Source of the DNA: Clostridium sp. 'White wine YQ'
Lineage (GTDB): Bacteria > Bacillota > Clostridia > Clostridiales > Clostridiaceae
DNA: 64,000 nt
Reading direction: 5' to 3'
Assembly: GCF_028728205.1 (NCBI RefSeq)
Contig: NZ_JAQYUU010000001.1
Coordinates: 981,318-1,045,317, forward strand
Below are positions 26,477 through 34,591 of the stretch, piece after piece. How positions within the stretch are numbered: position 1 is the first letter of the stretch; each line of letters starts with the position of its first letter. Below the pieces are notes generated by a model that worked only from the letters and a program-made list of their open reading frames with translations, searched no databases and had not been told where the DNA came from. The position numbers were made by a program, and so were the translations under genes.

Positions 26477-27508
26477 ATGTTACAAATTTCTAATAATACA
26501 ATTAGAGTAAAGCAAATAAATACTCAACTAATAAAAAATGCACTAAAAGCCTCAAGTTATGGAACAAAAACTACTATAGCTCAAGCCACTGGTCTTAGTA
26601 TTGCAACCTGCGGAAATATTCTAAATGAACTTTTGGAGAAAGGTGAAGTACTTGAAATAGAATTAGAGGAGTCTAATGGTGGGCGTCCAGCAAGACGATT
26701 TGTATATAATGCTAATTATGCTTACATTGCATGTATGTATCTTAGAACTGAAGGTAAAGAAAATTCAATAAATTATGTAATAACAAATTTGCTAGGAGAG
26801 AGCATTGAAGAGAAAAAGATTATAGTAAAATCAATAAATTTCGAACTTATCGATTCTATCATTGAAGAATTGATTATGAGATATGAAAACATAATGGCTT
26901 TAGGAATAGGAGTACCTGGAGTAGTACATGATGGTCATATCGGAGTTTGTGATATCAGTGAATTAGTTAATTTCCCCCTTGGAGAAAAGTTGAAGGAAAG
27001 ATATAAAATAGAAGTTATTATTGAAAATGATATGAATTTTACTGCTTTTGGTTTCTATAAAAAGCAGGAATATGACGAAGATAAAACTGTAGTTTATGCT
27101 CTTTTTCCGAAAGACAACTTACCTGGTGCAGGTATCATAATCGATGGACATATGTTTAAAGGTATTACCAAGTTTGCTGGCGAAATATCATTTCTGCCTT
27201 TTGATATGACAAGAGAAGAACAACTTGTAAAGTTAAATAATAATAGAGATTTTTTAAAGCTTGTAGTTAAGTCAATTACTTCAATCATTGCTATAATTAA
27301 TCCTGAAACTATAGTATTAAGTGGTGACTTATTTAAAGGTAATGAGCTAGATGAGATTTACAAAGAATGCACAAAAATTATTCCAAAAGAACACATGGCT
27401 AATATTTTTATAAAAAATAATATACATGAAGATTATATGAATGGAATTGTTTCAGTTACGTTAGAAAGTTTAAATTATAATATTAAATTAGTTGAAAGAA
27501 AATTATAA
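26477..27508 (+). CDS. ROK-family transcriptional regulator
   Basis: A 343-residue protein with an N-terminal winged helix (T-T-I-A-Q-A-T-G-L-S-I-A-T-C-G-N-I-L), then a ROK kinase-like domain: G-I-G-V-P-G-V-V, E-N-D-M-N-F-T-A-F-G-F, GAGIIIDG and F-A-G-E-I-S-F-L. The usual zinc motif CxCGxxGC after the G-E is missing. Such NagC/XylR-type proteins repress sugar genes and respond to sugars. It heads a likely operon with a PHP phosphoesterase and a sugar acetyltransferase. The ribosome binding site is GAGGAGG. Confidence 0.9.
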   Translation: MLQISNNTIRVKQINTQLIKNALKASSYGTKTTIAQATGLSIATCGNILNELLEKGEVLEIELEESNGGRPARRFVYNANYAYIACMYLRTEGKENSINYVITNLLGESIEEKKIIVKSINFELIDSIIEELIMRYENIMALGIGVPGVVHDGHIGVCDISELVNFPLGEKLKERYKIEVIIENDMNFTAFGFYKKQEYDEDKTVVYALFPKDNLPGAGIIIDGHMFKGITKFAGEISFLPFDMTREEQLVKLNNNRDFLKLVVKSITSIIAIINPETIVLSGDLFKGNELDEIYKECTKIIPKEHMANIFIKNNIHEDYMNGIVSVTLESLNYNIKLVERKL

Positions 27509-27523
27509 GGTGGAGGGATAAAA

Positions 27524-28411
27524 ATGAGTTATATAGACTTGCATATGCATTCAAATTACAGTGATGATGGTGAATTTTCACCTAAAACTATAGTGGATTT
27601 ATGTTTAGAGAAGAATCTAAAATATTTTTCAATTGCAGATCATAATTCTGTTAAAGCAATAAGTGAAGCAAAAAAATATTGTGAGGATAAAAACATAACC
27701 TTAATTCCTGGAATAGAATTAGACTGCACTATTAATGGGGTTAATCTTCATTTATTAGGGTATGGAGTTGATTATAATAATCCAATATTTAATAAAATTG
27801 AGGAAGATATAATATCTCAAGAGCAATTTGCATCAAAAAAAAGAATGAAACTTGTTAGAGAACTTGGAATAGACTTTTCAGATGAATATATTAACTCTAT
27901 TTCAAGAAATGGTGTTGTAAATGGAGAGATGATTGCTGAGGCTGCAATGGAATTTGATAAGTATAAGAAAAATCCATTGTTAAAACCTTATTATGAAAAA
28001 GGGGAAAGAAGTGATAATCCCTATGTTAATTTTTATTGGGATTACTGCTCTCAAGGTAAGCCTGCCTATGCAGAAGTTAAGTTTATAAGCCTAAAAGAAG
28101 CAATAAACATAATTTTAGAATGTGGGGGTGTACCTATACTTGCGCATCCAGGTAATAATGTTAAGGAAAAAGAGGAATTACTCAAGGAGATTATAGAAAG
28201 CGGAATACGAGGCATGGAAGTGTATAGTAGCTATCATAATGGAAAGCAGGTCGAGTTCTATAAAGAAAAAGCGTTAAAAAATAATTTAATATTAACATGT
28301 GGAAGTGATTTTCATGGAAAAACAAAGCCTAGCATTAAATTAGGAAGTACAGAATGTGAAGGTTCAGAAGATGAGATAATAAAAGGGTTAAGAAAATTTA
28401 TAAAATTTTAG
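27524..28411 (+). CDS. PHP-domain phosphoesterase
   Basis: A 295-residue metal-dependent phosphoesterase of the PHP type. The four metal-binding motifs are present: D-L-H-M-H-S-N-Y-S-D-D-G, I-A-D-H-N-S, L-A-H-P-G-N-N and G-S-D-F-H-G. Related enzymes hydrolyse 3',5'-nucleoside bisphosphates or short RNAs; the substrate here is not settled. It lies 15 bases after the ROK gene and 25 bases before the acetyltransferase, so it is probably co-transcribed. Confidence 0.9.
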   Translation: MSYIDLHMHSNYSDDGEFSPKTIVDLCLEKNLKYFSIADHNSVKAISEAKKYCEDKNITLIPGIELDCTINGVNLHLLGYGVDYNNPIFNKIEEDIISQEQFASKKRMKLVRELGIDFSDEYINSISRNGVVNGEMIAEAAMEFDKYKKNPLLKPYYEKGERSDNPYVNFYWDYCSQGKPAYAEVKFISLKEAINIILECGGVPILAHPGNNVKEKEELLKEIIESGIRGMEVYSSYHNGKQVEFYKEKALKNNLILTCGSDFHGKTKPSIKLGSTECEGSEDEIIKGLRKFIKF

Positions 28412-28436
28412 TTTAGCATAAGAGGGGGTAATAACT

Positions 28437-29051
28437 ATGAATCATAAAGATAGAATGTTAGCAGGACTTCCCTATAAAGCCTGGTTAGACAGCTTGCCTG
28501 AAGAACGAATGGAAAATAAAAAGAAGATATATGAGTATAATCAATGTCACCCAGAAGAGAAAGAGAAAATTGATAAATTAATAAGAGAAATCCTTGGAAA
28601 AACTGGAGATGGTATTAATATTGAAGCGCCATTTCATTGTGATTATGGAAAGAATATTGAAGTTGGAGACAACTTTTTTGCAAATTATAATTGTACTATT
28701 TTAGATGTTGGAAAAGTCGTCATTGGAGATAATGTGCAATTTGCGCCAAATGTCTCTCTATATACTGCAGGACATCCAATACATCCTGATTCAAGAAATT
28801 CTGGATATGAATATGGAATAGGTATAACAATAGGCAATAATGTATGGCTCGGTGGAAATGTTGTAGTAAATCCAGGCGTTAACATAGGAAATAATGTTGT
28901 TATTGGGTCTGGAAGTGTAGTAACTAAAGATATGCCCGATAATGTAATTGCTGCAGGAAATCCATGTAAGGTAATTCGTGAAATTACAGAAGATGATCGT
29001 AAATATTACTATAAACAGAATGAATTTGATGTAGATGATTATAACGTGTAG
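28437..29051 (+). CDS. Maltose/galactoside O-acetyltransferase (LacA/Maa type)
   Basis: A 204-residue left-handed beta-helix acetyltransferase. The N-terminal helix contains M-L-A-G-L-P-Y-K-A-W, followed by hexapeptide repeats, the catalytic His in A-G-H-P-I-H-P, and the tail G-S-G-S-V-V-T-K-D-M-P and A-A-G-N-P-C-K-V-I-R. It acetylates sugars using acetyl-CoA in the cytoplasm. It is the last gene of the ROK-PHP operon. AGAGGGGG precedes the ATG. Confidence 0.93.
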   Translation: MNHKDRMLAGLPYKAWLDSLPEERMENKKKIYEYNQCHPEEKEKIDKLIREILGKTGDGINIEAPFHCDYGKNIEVGDNFFANYNCTILDVGKVVIGDNVQFAPNVSLYTAGHPIHPDSRNSGYEYGIGITIGNNVWLGGNVVVNPGVNIGNNVVIGSGSVVTKDMPDNVIAAGNPCKVIREITEDDRKYYYKQNEFDVDDYNV

Positions 29052-29090
29052 ATTAGACTTAAATTAAATAATAAGAACACTTATTAGGGT

Positions 29091-29142
29091 ATACCTTCAT
29101 ATAGTTAAACATATTTTATAATGTTAACTTATATGGAGGTAT
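29091..29142 (+). repeat. Long inverted repeat covering the ribosome binding site of the GT2-TPR gene
   Basis: Outer arms ATACCTTCATATA (29091-29103) and TATATGGAGGTAT (29130-29142) pair with one G-U. Inner arms GTTAA..CAT (29104-29112) and ATGTTAAC (29121-29128) extend the stem with small bulges. The right arm contains the AGG ribosome binding site and ends 2 bases before the ATG. A TATAAT (29117-29122) lies in the loop. It may be an operator or an RNA hairpin that hides the ribosome binding site. Confidence 0.7.
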
Positions 29143-29144
29143 TT

Positions 29145-30218
29145 ATGATTACTATAAGTTTATGTATGATTGTAAAAAATGAAGAAAATGTTATATGTAG
29201 ATGTCTAAATTCCGTCAAAGACATTGTGGATGAAATAATAATAGTAGATACAGGTTCATTTGATAAAACTAAAGAGTTAGTAAAATCATATACTAATAAA
29301 ATATACGATTTCAAGTGGATTTATGATTTTTCAGCTGCAAGAAATTTTTCTTTTGAAAGAGCAACTAAGGAATATATATTGTGGTTAGATGCTGATGATG
29401 AAATATTAGAAGAAGATCGAATGAAGTTCTTAAAACTTAAAGAAACAATGATGCCTGATATAGATGAGGTAATGATGAAGTATAATGTGGGTTTAAACCA
29501 AAGAGGGGAAGTAACTTTATCATATTATAGAGAAAGACTTTCTAAAAGAAGTAGAGGATATAAGTGGCATGAACCAGTTCACGAGTACCTTGAAATTAGT
29601 GGAAAAGTAATTAATTCTGATATTTGTGTGACTCATAAGAAAGATAAGGAAAATGAAAAAGAAAGAAATCTATTAATTTATAAAAAGCATTTATCTGAAG
29701 GAAAAAAACTTACCACAAGAGGGACATATTATTATGCAAGAGAGCTTTATTATAATAAATATTATAGAGAAGCAATTGAAAGTTATAATAAATTTCTAGC
29801 GTCTAATGAAGGATGGTTGGAAGATAATATAAATGCTTGTCTTGACTTGGCTAAATGCTATAGCATTTTGAATGATAAGAAGAATAGTTTAAGAATTTTA
29901 TATAGAAGTTTTGAATATGATACTCCAAGAGCTGAGGCATGTTGTAATATCGGCTATTATTATTTTGAAAAAAATGATTATAAGAGAGCAATATTTTGGT
30001 ATGAGCTCGCAACAAGGCTAGAAAAACCAGCAAGTGGATGGGGATTTATTTATAATGATTATTGGGATTACATACCATACATGCAGTTATGTGTTTGCTA
30101 CGATAGATTAGGCAAAATAGAAGATGCTATTAAATACAATGACAAAGCAGCGGAATGCAAACCCAATGATCCATCAGTAGTTTATAATAAAAAATATTTT
30201 AGCAGTATTCAAAGTTAA
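29145..30218 (+). CDS. GT2 glycosyltransferase with C-terminal TPR region
   Basis: About 357 residues. The N-terminal family 2 glycosyltransferase domain has S-L-C-M-I-V-K-N-E-E-N, V-D-T-G-S-F-D-K-T and the nucleotide-sugar-binding L-D-A-D-D-E. From about residue 200, helical TPR-like repeats follow (YYARELYYNKYYREAIESY and similar units). There are no membrane helices. Related proteins are often found near glycopeptide or surface-glycan genes; the acceptor here is unknown. TGGAGG lies five bases before the ATG at 29145 and inside a large inverted repeat. Confidence 0.9.
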   Translation: MITISLCMIVKNEENVICRCLNSVKDIVDEIIIVDTGSFDKTKELVKSYTNKIYDFKWIYDFSAARNFSFERATKEYILWLDADDEILEEDRMKFLKLKETMMPDIDEVMMKYNVGLNQRGEVTLSYYRERLSKRSRGYKWHEPVHEYLEISGKVINSDICVTHKKDKENEKERNLLIYKKHLSEGKKLTTRGTYYYARELYYNKYYREAIESYNKFLASNEGWLEDNINACLDLAKCYSILNDKKNSLRILYRSFEYDTPRAEACCNIGYYYFEKNDYKRAIFWYELATRLEKPASGWGFIYNDYWDYIPYMQLCVCYDRLGKIEDAIKYNDKAAECKPNDPSVVYNKKYFSSIQS

Positions 30219-30256
30219 CAAAAAAAGAGCTAAGTTAGTAGCTCTTTTTTTGTTAA
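30214..30256. terminator. Bidirectional terminator
   Basis: An 11-bp stem AAAAAAGAGCT / AGCTCTTTTTT is extended by GTTAAC on both sides, so both stop codons of the convergent genes lie within the repeat. Confidence 0.85.
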
Positions 30257-30891
30257 CTAATGTGTGTAGTAGATTTAAATAAAGAATAGATTATATCAAC
30301 ACCTTTATCAATGTAAGCATCTAATTCTTTTACACCTTTGTCATAAAGAATTTTATGGCAAATATCATCTATTATTAGATTGCAATAATGAAGAAAAATA
30401 GCTGAATCCTCTTCACTTTTAAAAGGTATATCAAGGATTTCAAATATTTCGTAAATTTTTTTCTTCCTTTCGACTTCTTGCTCTTGCTTTAAGTTTTTTA
30501 TGTCTTCATCTAATAGCGTTAAGGCATCTAATTCATCATGATAGATTTTAGAAAAATCATGATATTTAATCATTAATTTTATAAATACCCTAAATAAATC
30601 TTTAACAGCTTTGACATCTTTTAAATCTATAATTTTATTTTCTATCCAAAAATCTTTTGTAGGGTATTCAAATCTGGCAGATACCATTTTCTGAACATGC
30701 AAATAAATATCTTTTTTGTCTTCAAAATATGCGTATACTGAACCAGTAGCAACCCCAGCTTCTTTTGCGATATCTGCAGTAGTAGTATTATAATAACCTA
30801 TTTCATTGAAAAGTTTAAAAGATGCGTTTAAAATTTTATCCATCTTTTCTAAAGCTCTTTTTTGTGTTGGTTTTCGTATTTTTCTTTCCAT
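30253..30891 (-). CDS. TetR-family repressor
   Basis: About 212 residues. The N-terminal helix-turn-helix reads I-L-N-A-S-F-K-L-F-N-E-I-G-Y, T-T-A-D-I-A-K-E-A-G-V-A-T-G-S-V-Y-A-Y-F, a typical TetR pattern. The C-terminal ligand domain is all-helical. The ATG at 30891 is preceded by TAGGTGAT on the minus strand; an upstream in-frame ATG would give an odd hydrophobic N-terminal extension. It is divergent from an MFS efflux gene and probably represses it. Confidence 0.92.
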   Translation of the reverse strand: MERKIRKPTQKRALEKMDKILNASFKLFNEIGYYNTTTADIAKEAGVATGSVYAYFEDKKDIYLHVQKMVSARFEYPTKDFWIENKIIDLKDVKAVKDLFRVFIKLMIKYHDFSKIYHDELDALTLLDEDIKNLKQEQEVERKKKIYEIFEILDIPFKSEEDSAIFLHYCNLIIDDICHKILYDKGVKELDAYIDKGVDIIYSLFKSTTHIS

Positions 30892-30907
30892 ATCATCACC
30901 TAATATT

Positions 30908-31014
30908 ATATTAAAATAGCTAAAATAAAAAGTCAATAATATGAAATTCATTTCAGGTTATTGACAGAGTGAAATTCAATTGTTAATATATGAATATGAA
31001 GTTAATTTCATATT
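30908..31014. promoter_or_regulatory. Divergent promoters and operator of tetR/MFS pair
   Basis: For the MFS gene, TTGACA (30961-30966) and TAATAT (30984-30989) are 17 bp apart. For tetR on the minus strand, TTGACT (30936-30931) and TAATAT (30913-30908) are also 17 bp apart. A 22-bp palindrome AATATGAA-GTTAAT-TTCATATT (30993-31014) covers the MFS start region. A related ATATGAA-A-TTCATTT lies at 30939-30953. These are likely repressor sites. Confidence 0.7.
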
Positions 31015-31034
31015 TTAATTAAAGGAGAATTATT

Positions 31035-32699
31035 ATGAATAGAAAAGAAAAAGTTTTAGCATTTATCTCACTAGCAATTGCATGTTTTTTAACAGTTTTG
31101 GATGGAACAATAGTGAATGTATCATTACCATCAATGGCAAGTTACTTTAATACAAATATTACAGGAATCTCTTGGGTCAGCACATCATATTTAATTCCTT
31201 TTTCAGCATTACTTATTAATTTTTCTAAAATAGCAGATATTTATGGAAGAAAGAAATTATTTTTAATTGGATTATTTATCTTTGGAATTTCTTCTGTATG
31301 TTGTGGTCTTTCAACTTCATTACCAATGATTATATTCTTTAGAATAATCCAAGGGATAGGGGCAGCTATTTTAACCCCATTAGCAATACCTTTAGGGATT
31401 GAACTTTTTGGAAAAGATGCTATGGGAAAATTGGCAATTCTTATTGGAATGATTATATCTATTTCAGCAGCATCTGGTCCTGTATTAGGTGGTGTGTTAA
31501 ATGAAGCTTTTAATTTTAAAGCTATTTTTTATGTGAATATACCCTTCATCTTAATAGCATTATTTTTAGGTAAAAAATATGTAGTTGAATGTTATGATAG
31601 AACAATTGAGAAAAAAGTTGATATTGTAGGTTCGATTCTTCTAGCATATGGCTTAGGTGCACTTACATTCTTGTTAGTTAAAGGAAATGAATACGGATGG
31701 AGTAGTAATAAAATTATTTTTTTAATGATAACATCGTTAGTATCTATAATAATTTTTTTAATATATGAAAGAAAAATTCCCAATGCAATGATAGATTTTA
31801 GTTTATTTAAGACAAAAAGCTATACTGCATCAATTATTTTAATTTCAATTATCTTTTTTGCATATATGCCTATTTCATACCTTATGAATTTTTATCTTGA
31901 AAATCAACTTGGGTATTCGGTTCTAAAATCAGGTTTAATTATTGGAATAACTAGTGCAACTTCATTTATAATGTCACCAATATTTGCACTAATTTCTAAG
32001 AAAACTTCTCCAAGAGTTGTTTCATTATTCGCAATTGTTTTTATTTCATTAGGAGATTTAATGTTTATATTTATGAATAGTAGCAACAATACTAAAATTA
32101 TCTATATAGCATTTGTAATACTTGGATTAGGTATGGCTTCTACAACGCCACTATATCAAAGTGCATTTGAAGAGATTTCTATTGATAAAAATGGAATCGC
32201 TTCAGGCGTACTAAATAGCTTGAGACAATTAACAGCATGTATTGCAATTGCATTAGTTTCTACTTTAAGTACACATTATACAAATATAGCAATTGATAAT
32301 ACAAAAAATAAAATAATAGAAAAAGTAAATGAAAATGTAGTTCTAGAACAAGAAGTTAAGAACACACTCTATGATAAAATTAGTGATTCATCAGCTAGCA
32401 AAGGAGAAGGCTTTTCAAAAGAAATGGTACACAATTTAGTATCTCAGAAGGAAAAAACAATTTTACCTACAGTTCCACAAGATATGCAAGAGGCTGTATT
32501 AAAGAGATTTCAGGAGCAAGAGATTGAAATAAATAAAGTTTTAGGAGAAGCTACTAAAATAAAGGAAGATGAAAGTAATAAGGTTTTTATTAAGTGTTTT
32601 ATGATAACTGGAATAATTGCTTTATTTGGATTATTTGTAGTGCCTTTTAATATTAGTAATGAAATTAAGAGTGGAAAAAAATCTAAGGCCATAGCATAG
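31035..32699 (+). CDS. MFS multidrug efflux transporter, DHA2/EmrB type
   Basis: A 554-residue transporter with about 14 transmembrane helices. Characteristic motifs are L-D-G-T-I-V-N-V-S-L-P near the first helix and K-I-A-D-I-Y-G-R-K-K (motif A). A hydrophilic segment of about 90 residues (roughly 415-505, Lys/Glu-rich) separates the last two helices, which is common in EmrB-type proteins. It exports drugs or toxic amphiphiles by proton antiport. It is divergent from the TetR gene with an operator at its start site. AAAGGAG precedes the ATG. Confidence 0.92.
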   Translation: MNRKEKVLAFISLAIACFLTVLDGTIVNVSLPSMASYFNTNITGISWVSTSYLIPFSALLINFSKIADIYGRKKLFLIGLFIFGISSVCCGLSTSLPMIIFFRIIQGIGAAILTPLAIPLGIELFGKDAMGKLAILIGMIISISAASGPVLGGVLNEAFNFKAIFYVNIPFILIALFLGKKYVVECYDRTIEKKVDIVGSILLAYGLGALTFLLVKGNEYGWSSNKIIFLMITSLVSIIIFLIYERKIPNAMIDFSLFKTKSYTASIILISIIFFAYMPISYLMNFYLENQLGYSVLKSGLIIGITSATSFIMSPIFALISKKTSPRVVSLFAIVFISLGDLMFIFMNSSNNTKIIYIAFVILGLGMASTTPLYQSAFEEISIDKNGIASGVLNSLRQLTACIAIALVSTLSTHYTNIAIDNTKNKIIEKVNENVVLEQEVKNTLYDKISDSSASKGEGFSKEMVHNLVSQKEKTILPTVPQDMQEAVLKRFQEQEIEINKVLGEATKIKEDESNKVFIKCFMITGIIALFGLFVVPFNISNEIKSGKKSKAIA

Positions 32700-32768
32700 A
32701 ATAAATAAAAGATATTATTTTATTATGTATTATGGAAATAATTAACTAATAAAAATTAAAATATGTTT

Positions 32769-32809
32769 AAGATAGGTTTATAATAGTAGGTATGAACCTA
32801 TCTTTTTTT
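32769..32809 (+). terminator. Intrinsic terminator
   Basis: A stem AAGATAGGTT / AACCTATCTT with a loop of about 16 bases and a T tract, after the MFS gene. Confidence 0.8.
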
Positions 32810-32833
32810 GTTAATTAAAAGGAGGAATGTAAA

Positions 32834-33313
32834 GTGGCACAAATTTTTAGGAAAGATACTATGAAGTTTAAGCTAAGACAGTCACCAATTCCAGAATTCT
32901 CTTGGCATACCAGTGAAAAGTTATCAGAATTAGCTAAATCTGAACATATGCAATTTAATGTAAGACTACTTGATCCAGGAAAATATTCATATCCCTATCA
33001 TTTTCATAGAAATTCAGAAGAATTATTTATAATAATTAAAGGAGAAGTTACACTAAGAACACCTGAAGAATTCTTAATTTTAAATGAAGGTGATATTGTA
33101 TTTTTTGAAATGGGGCCAAGCGGAGCACATCAGTTATATAATCACACAACTGAGCCATGCAAGTTTTTAGATATTAGGACAGTATTTGGACTAGATGTAT
33201 GTGAATATCCAGATTCGGGGAAAATAAATATTTTGCCATATGAAGAGATATACGAAAGTAATGCAAAAGTAGATTATTATAAGGGCGAAGATAATGTAAA
33301 AGACAAATGGTAA
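32834..33313 (+). CDS. Cupin-domain protein
   Basis: A 159-residue single cupin. Metal-binding motif 1 reads Y-H-F-H-R-N-S-E-E-L-F-I-I-I-K-G-E and motif 2 includes S-G-A-H-Q-L-Y-N. It could be a small-molecule isomerase, dioxygenase or binding protein; nothing in the context decides. A GTG start at 32834 is supported by AAAGGAGG. It precedes two XylF-like genes on the same strand and could be related to sugar use. Confidence 0.9.
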   Translation: MAQIFRKDTMKFKLRQSPIPEFSWHTSEKLSELAKSEHMQFNVRLLDPGKYSYPYHFHRNSEELFIIIKGEVTLRTPEEFLILNEGDIVFFEMGPSGAHQLYNHTTEPCKFLDIRTVFGLDVCEYPDSGKINILPYEEIYESNAKVDYYKGEDNVKDKW

Positions 33314-33402
33314 TTAAATATAAATTTAATTAGAATTATATACATAGCTTTTATGTAGCATGAATATTCTAGTTATATGAATAATAGTATTGAAGAGGCA
33401 TT

Positions 33403-34452
33403 ATGTACCAGTTAATACCAAAATCTTTATCTGCACAATTTAATTATGTAAGCAAAGATTTCTTGGACATAGAGAGTTTAATTTTAATGCAGGAGGAAGC
33501 ATTATTAGACCATGATTTAAGACAGGGCACTATTGGAGTAGCTCTGCCTGATGGAATAGAAAAAAGATGGCTGAAAGATTTGTCAGCAATGGAAAAAGAA
33601 GCAAAAGATAAAGGTGTAACTATTAAAACTGAGTTGTCAAAAAACATTTTTGATGATCAAAATTCCAAGGTAGATAAATTGTTGTCTGAGGGTATAAGTA
33701 TATTAATAATAGCACCAACAGATTCAGTCGCTGCTGCTTCAATAGTTGATAAGGCACATAAAGCTAATGTTAAAGTGGTTGCCTACGATAGAATAATAAA
33801 AAATAGTGATGTTGACTTATTTATTACCTTTGATAGTCAGCGAGTTGGAGAGATTCAAGGACAATATCTTACAAAAACTGTTCCGAAAGGTAATTATATT
33901 ATTTTAACAGGAGATCCTGAAGATAATAATTCAGCACTTTTATTAAAAGGAGCAATGGAATTTATTCAACCATTAGTGACACAAAGAGAAATTAAAATTG
34001 TTACAAATTCTCCAGTATTAAATTGGGATCCTAAGAATGCCTATAAAATAGTAGCTGATTCACTAAAGGCTAATAAAAACAACATTAATGCAATACTATC
34101 ACCTAATGATGCAATAGCAGGAGCAGCAATAGAAGCATTAAAAGAACAAGGATTAGCAGGAAAAGTCATAGTTACAGGTCAAGATGCTGATGTTGAAGCT
34201 GCAAAAAGGATAGTACAGGGAACTCAAGCAATGACTGTTTTTAAAGATACAAGAGCATTAGGAGCAGCAGCAATAGATGCAGCAATAAAACTCTCAGAAG
34301 GAAAAGCGTTAGATCTAAGTGGTACAACCAATAATGGTAAAATTGATGTCCCATCTATTTTATTGGATTCTGTTGCAGTGACAAAAGATAATTTAGAGGC
34401 AGTTTTAATAAATAGTGGTTTTATGAAAAAAGAGGATGTTTTTACTACCTAA
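33403..34452 (+). CDS. XylF-like sugar-binding protein without export signal (copy 1)
   Basis: A 349-residue type I periplasmic-binding-protein fold closest in look to D-xylose-binding proteins: I-G-V-A-L-P-D-G, R-W-L-K-D-L, V-V-A-Y-D-R-I-I, D-L-F-I-T-F-D-S, GQDADVEAAKRI and M-T-V-F-K-D-T-R. Instead of a signal peptide and lipobox, the first 40 residues are a charged, soluble segment. No ABC permease or ATPase is adjacent. It may serve as a cytoplasmic sugar sensor. The ribosome binding site is weak (GAAGAGG). The next gene is a paralogue. Confidence 0.85.
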   Translation: MYQLIPKSLSAQFNYVSKDFLDIESLILMQEEALLDHDLRQGTIGVALPDGIEKRWLKDLSAMEKEAKDKGVTIKTELSKNIFDDQNSKVDKLLSEGISILIIAPTDSVAAASIVDKAHKANVKVVAYDRIIKNSDVDLFITFDSQRVGEIQGQYLTKTVPKGNYIILTGDPEDNNSALLLKGAMEFIQPLVTQREIKIVTNSPVLNWDPKNAYKIVADSLKANKNNINAILSPNDAIAGAAIEALKEQGLAGKVIVTGQDADVEAAKRIVQGTQAMTVFKDTRALGAAAIDAAIKLSEGKALDLSGTTNNGKIDVPSILLDSVAVTKDNLEAVLINSGFMKKEDVFTT

Positions 34453-34472
34453 TAACTTGGGTAGTTTTTTTT
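34444..34472 (+). terminator. Intrinsic terminator overlapping the stop codon
   Basis: A stem ACTACC / GGTAGT extended by a G-U pair, followed by eight T. The left arm lies in the last codons of the first XylF-like gene. Confidence 0.75.
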
Positions 34473-34591
34473 GTTCTATAGTAATATAAATTATAAATAT
34501 GTTTCTTAGTTTTTAATATATGAAAATATAACATAGATAAGTGATTACCTGAATAAATTTATAAATAAATAATTAGTTTATAGAGGTATTT

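Noticed and set aside
32280-32590. Hydrophilic segment near the end of the MFS transporter as a possible inserted domain
   Set aside because: A long loop before the last helix is common in EmrB/DHA2 proteins, so it is not evidence of a fusion.
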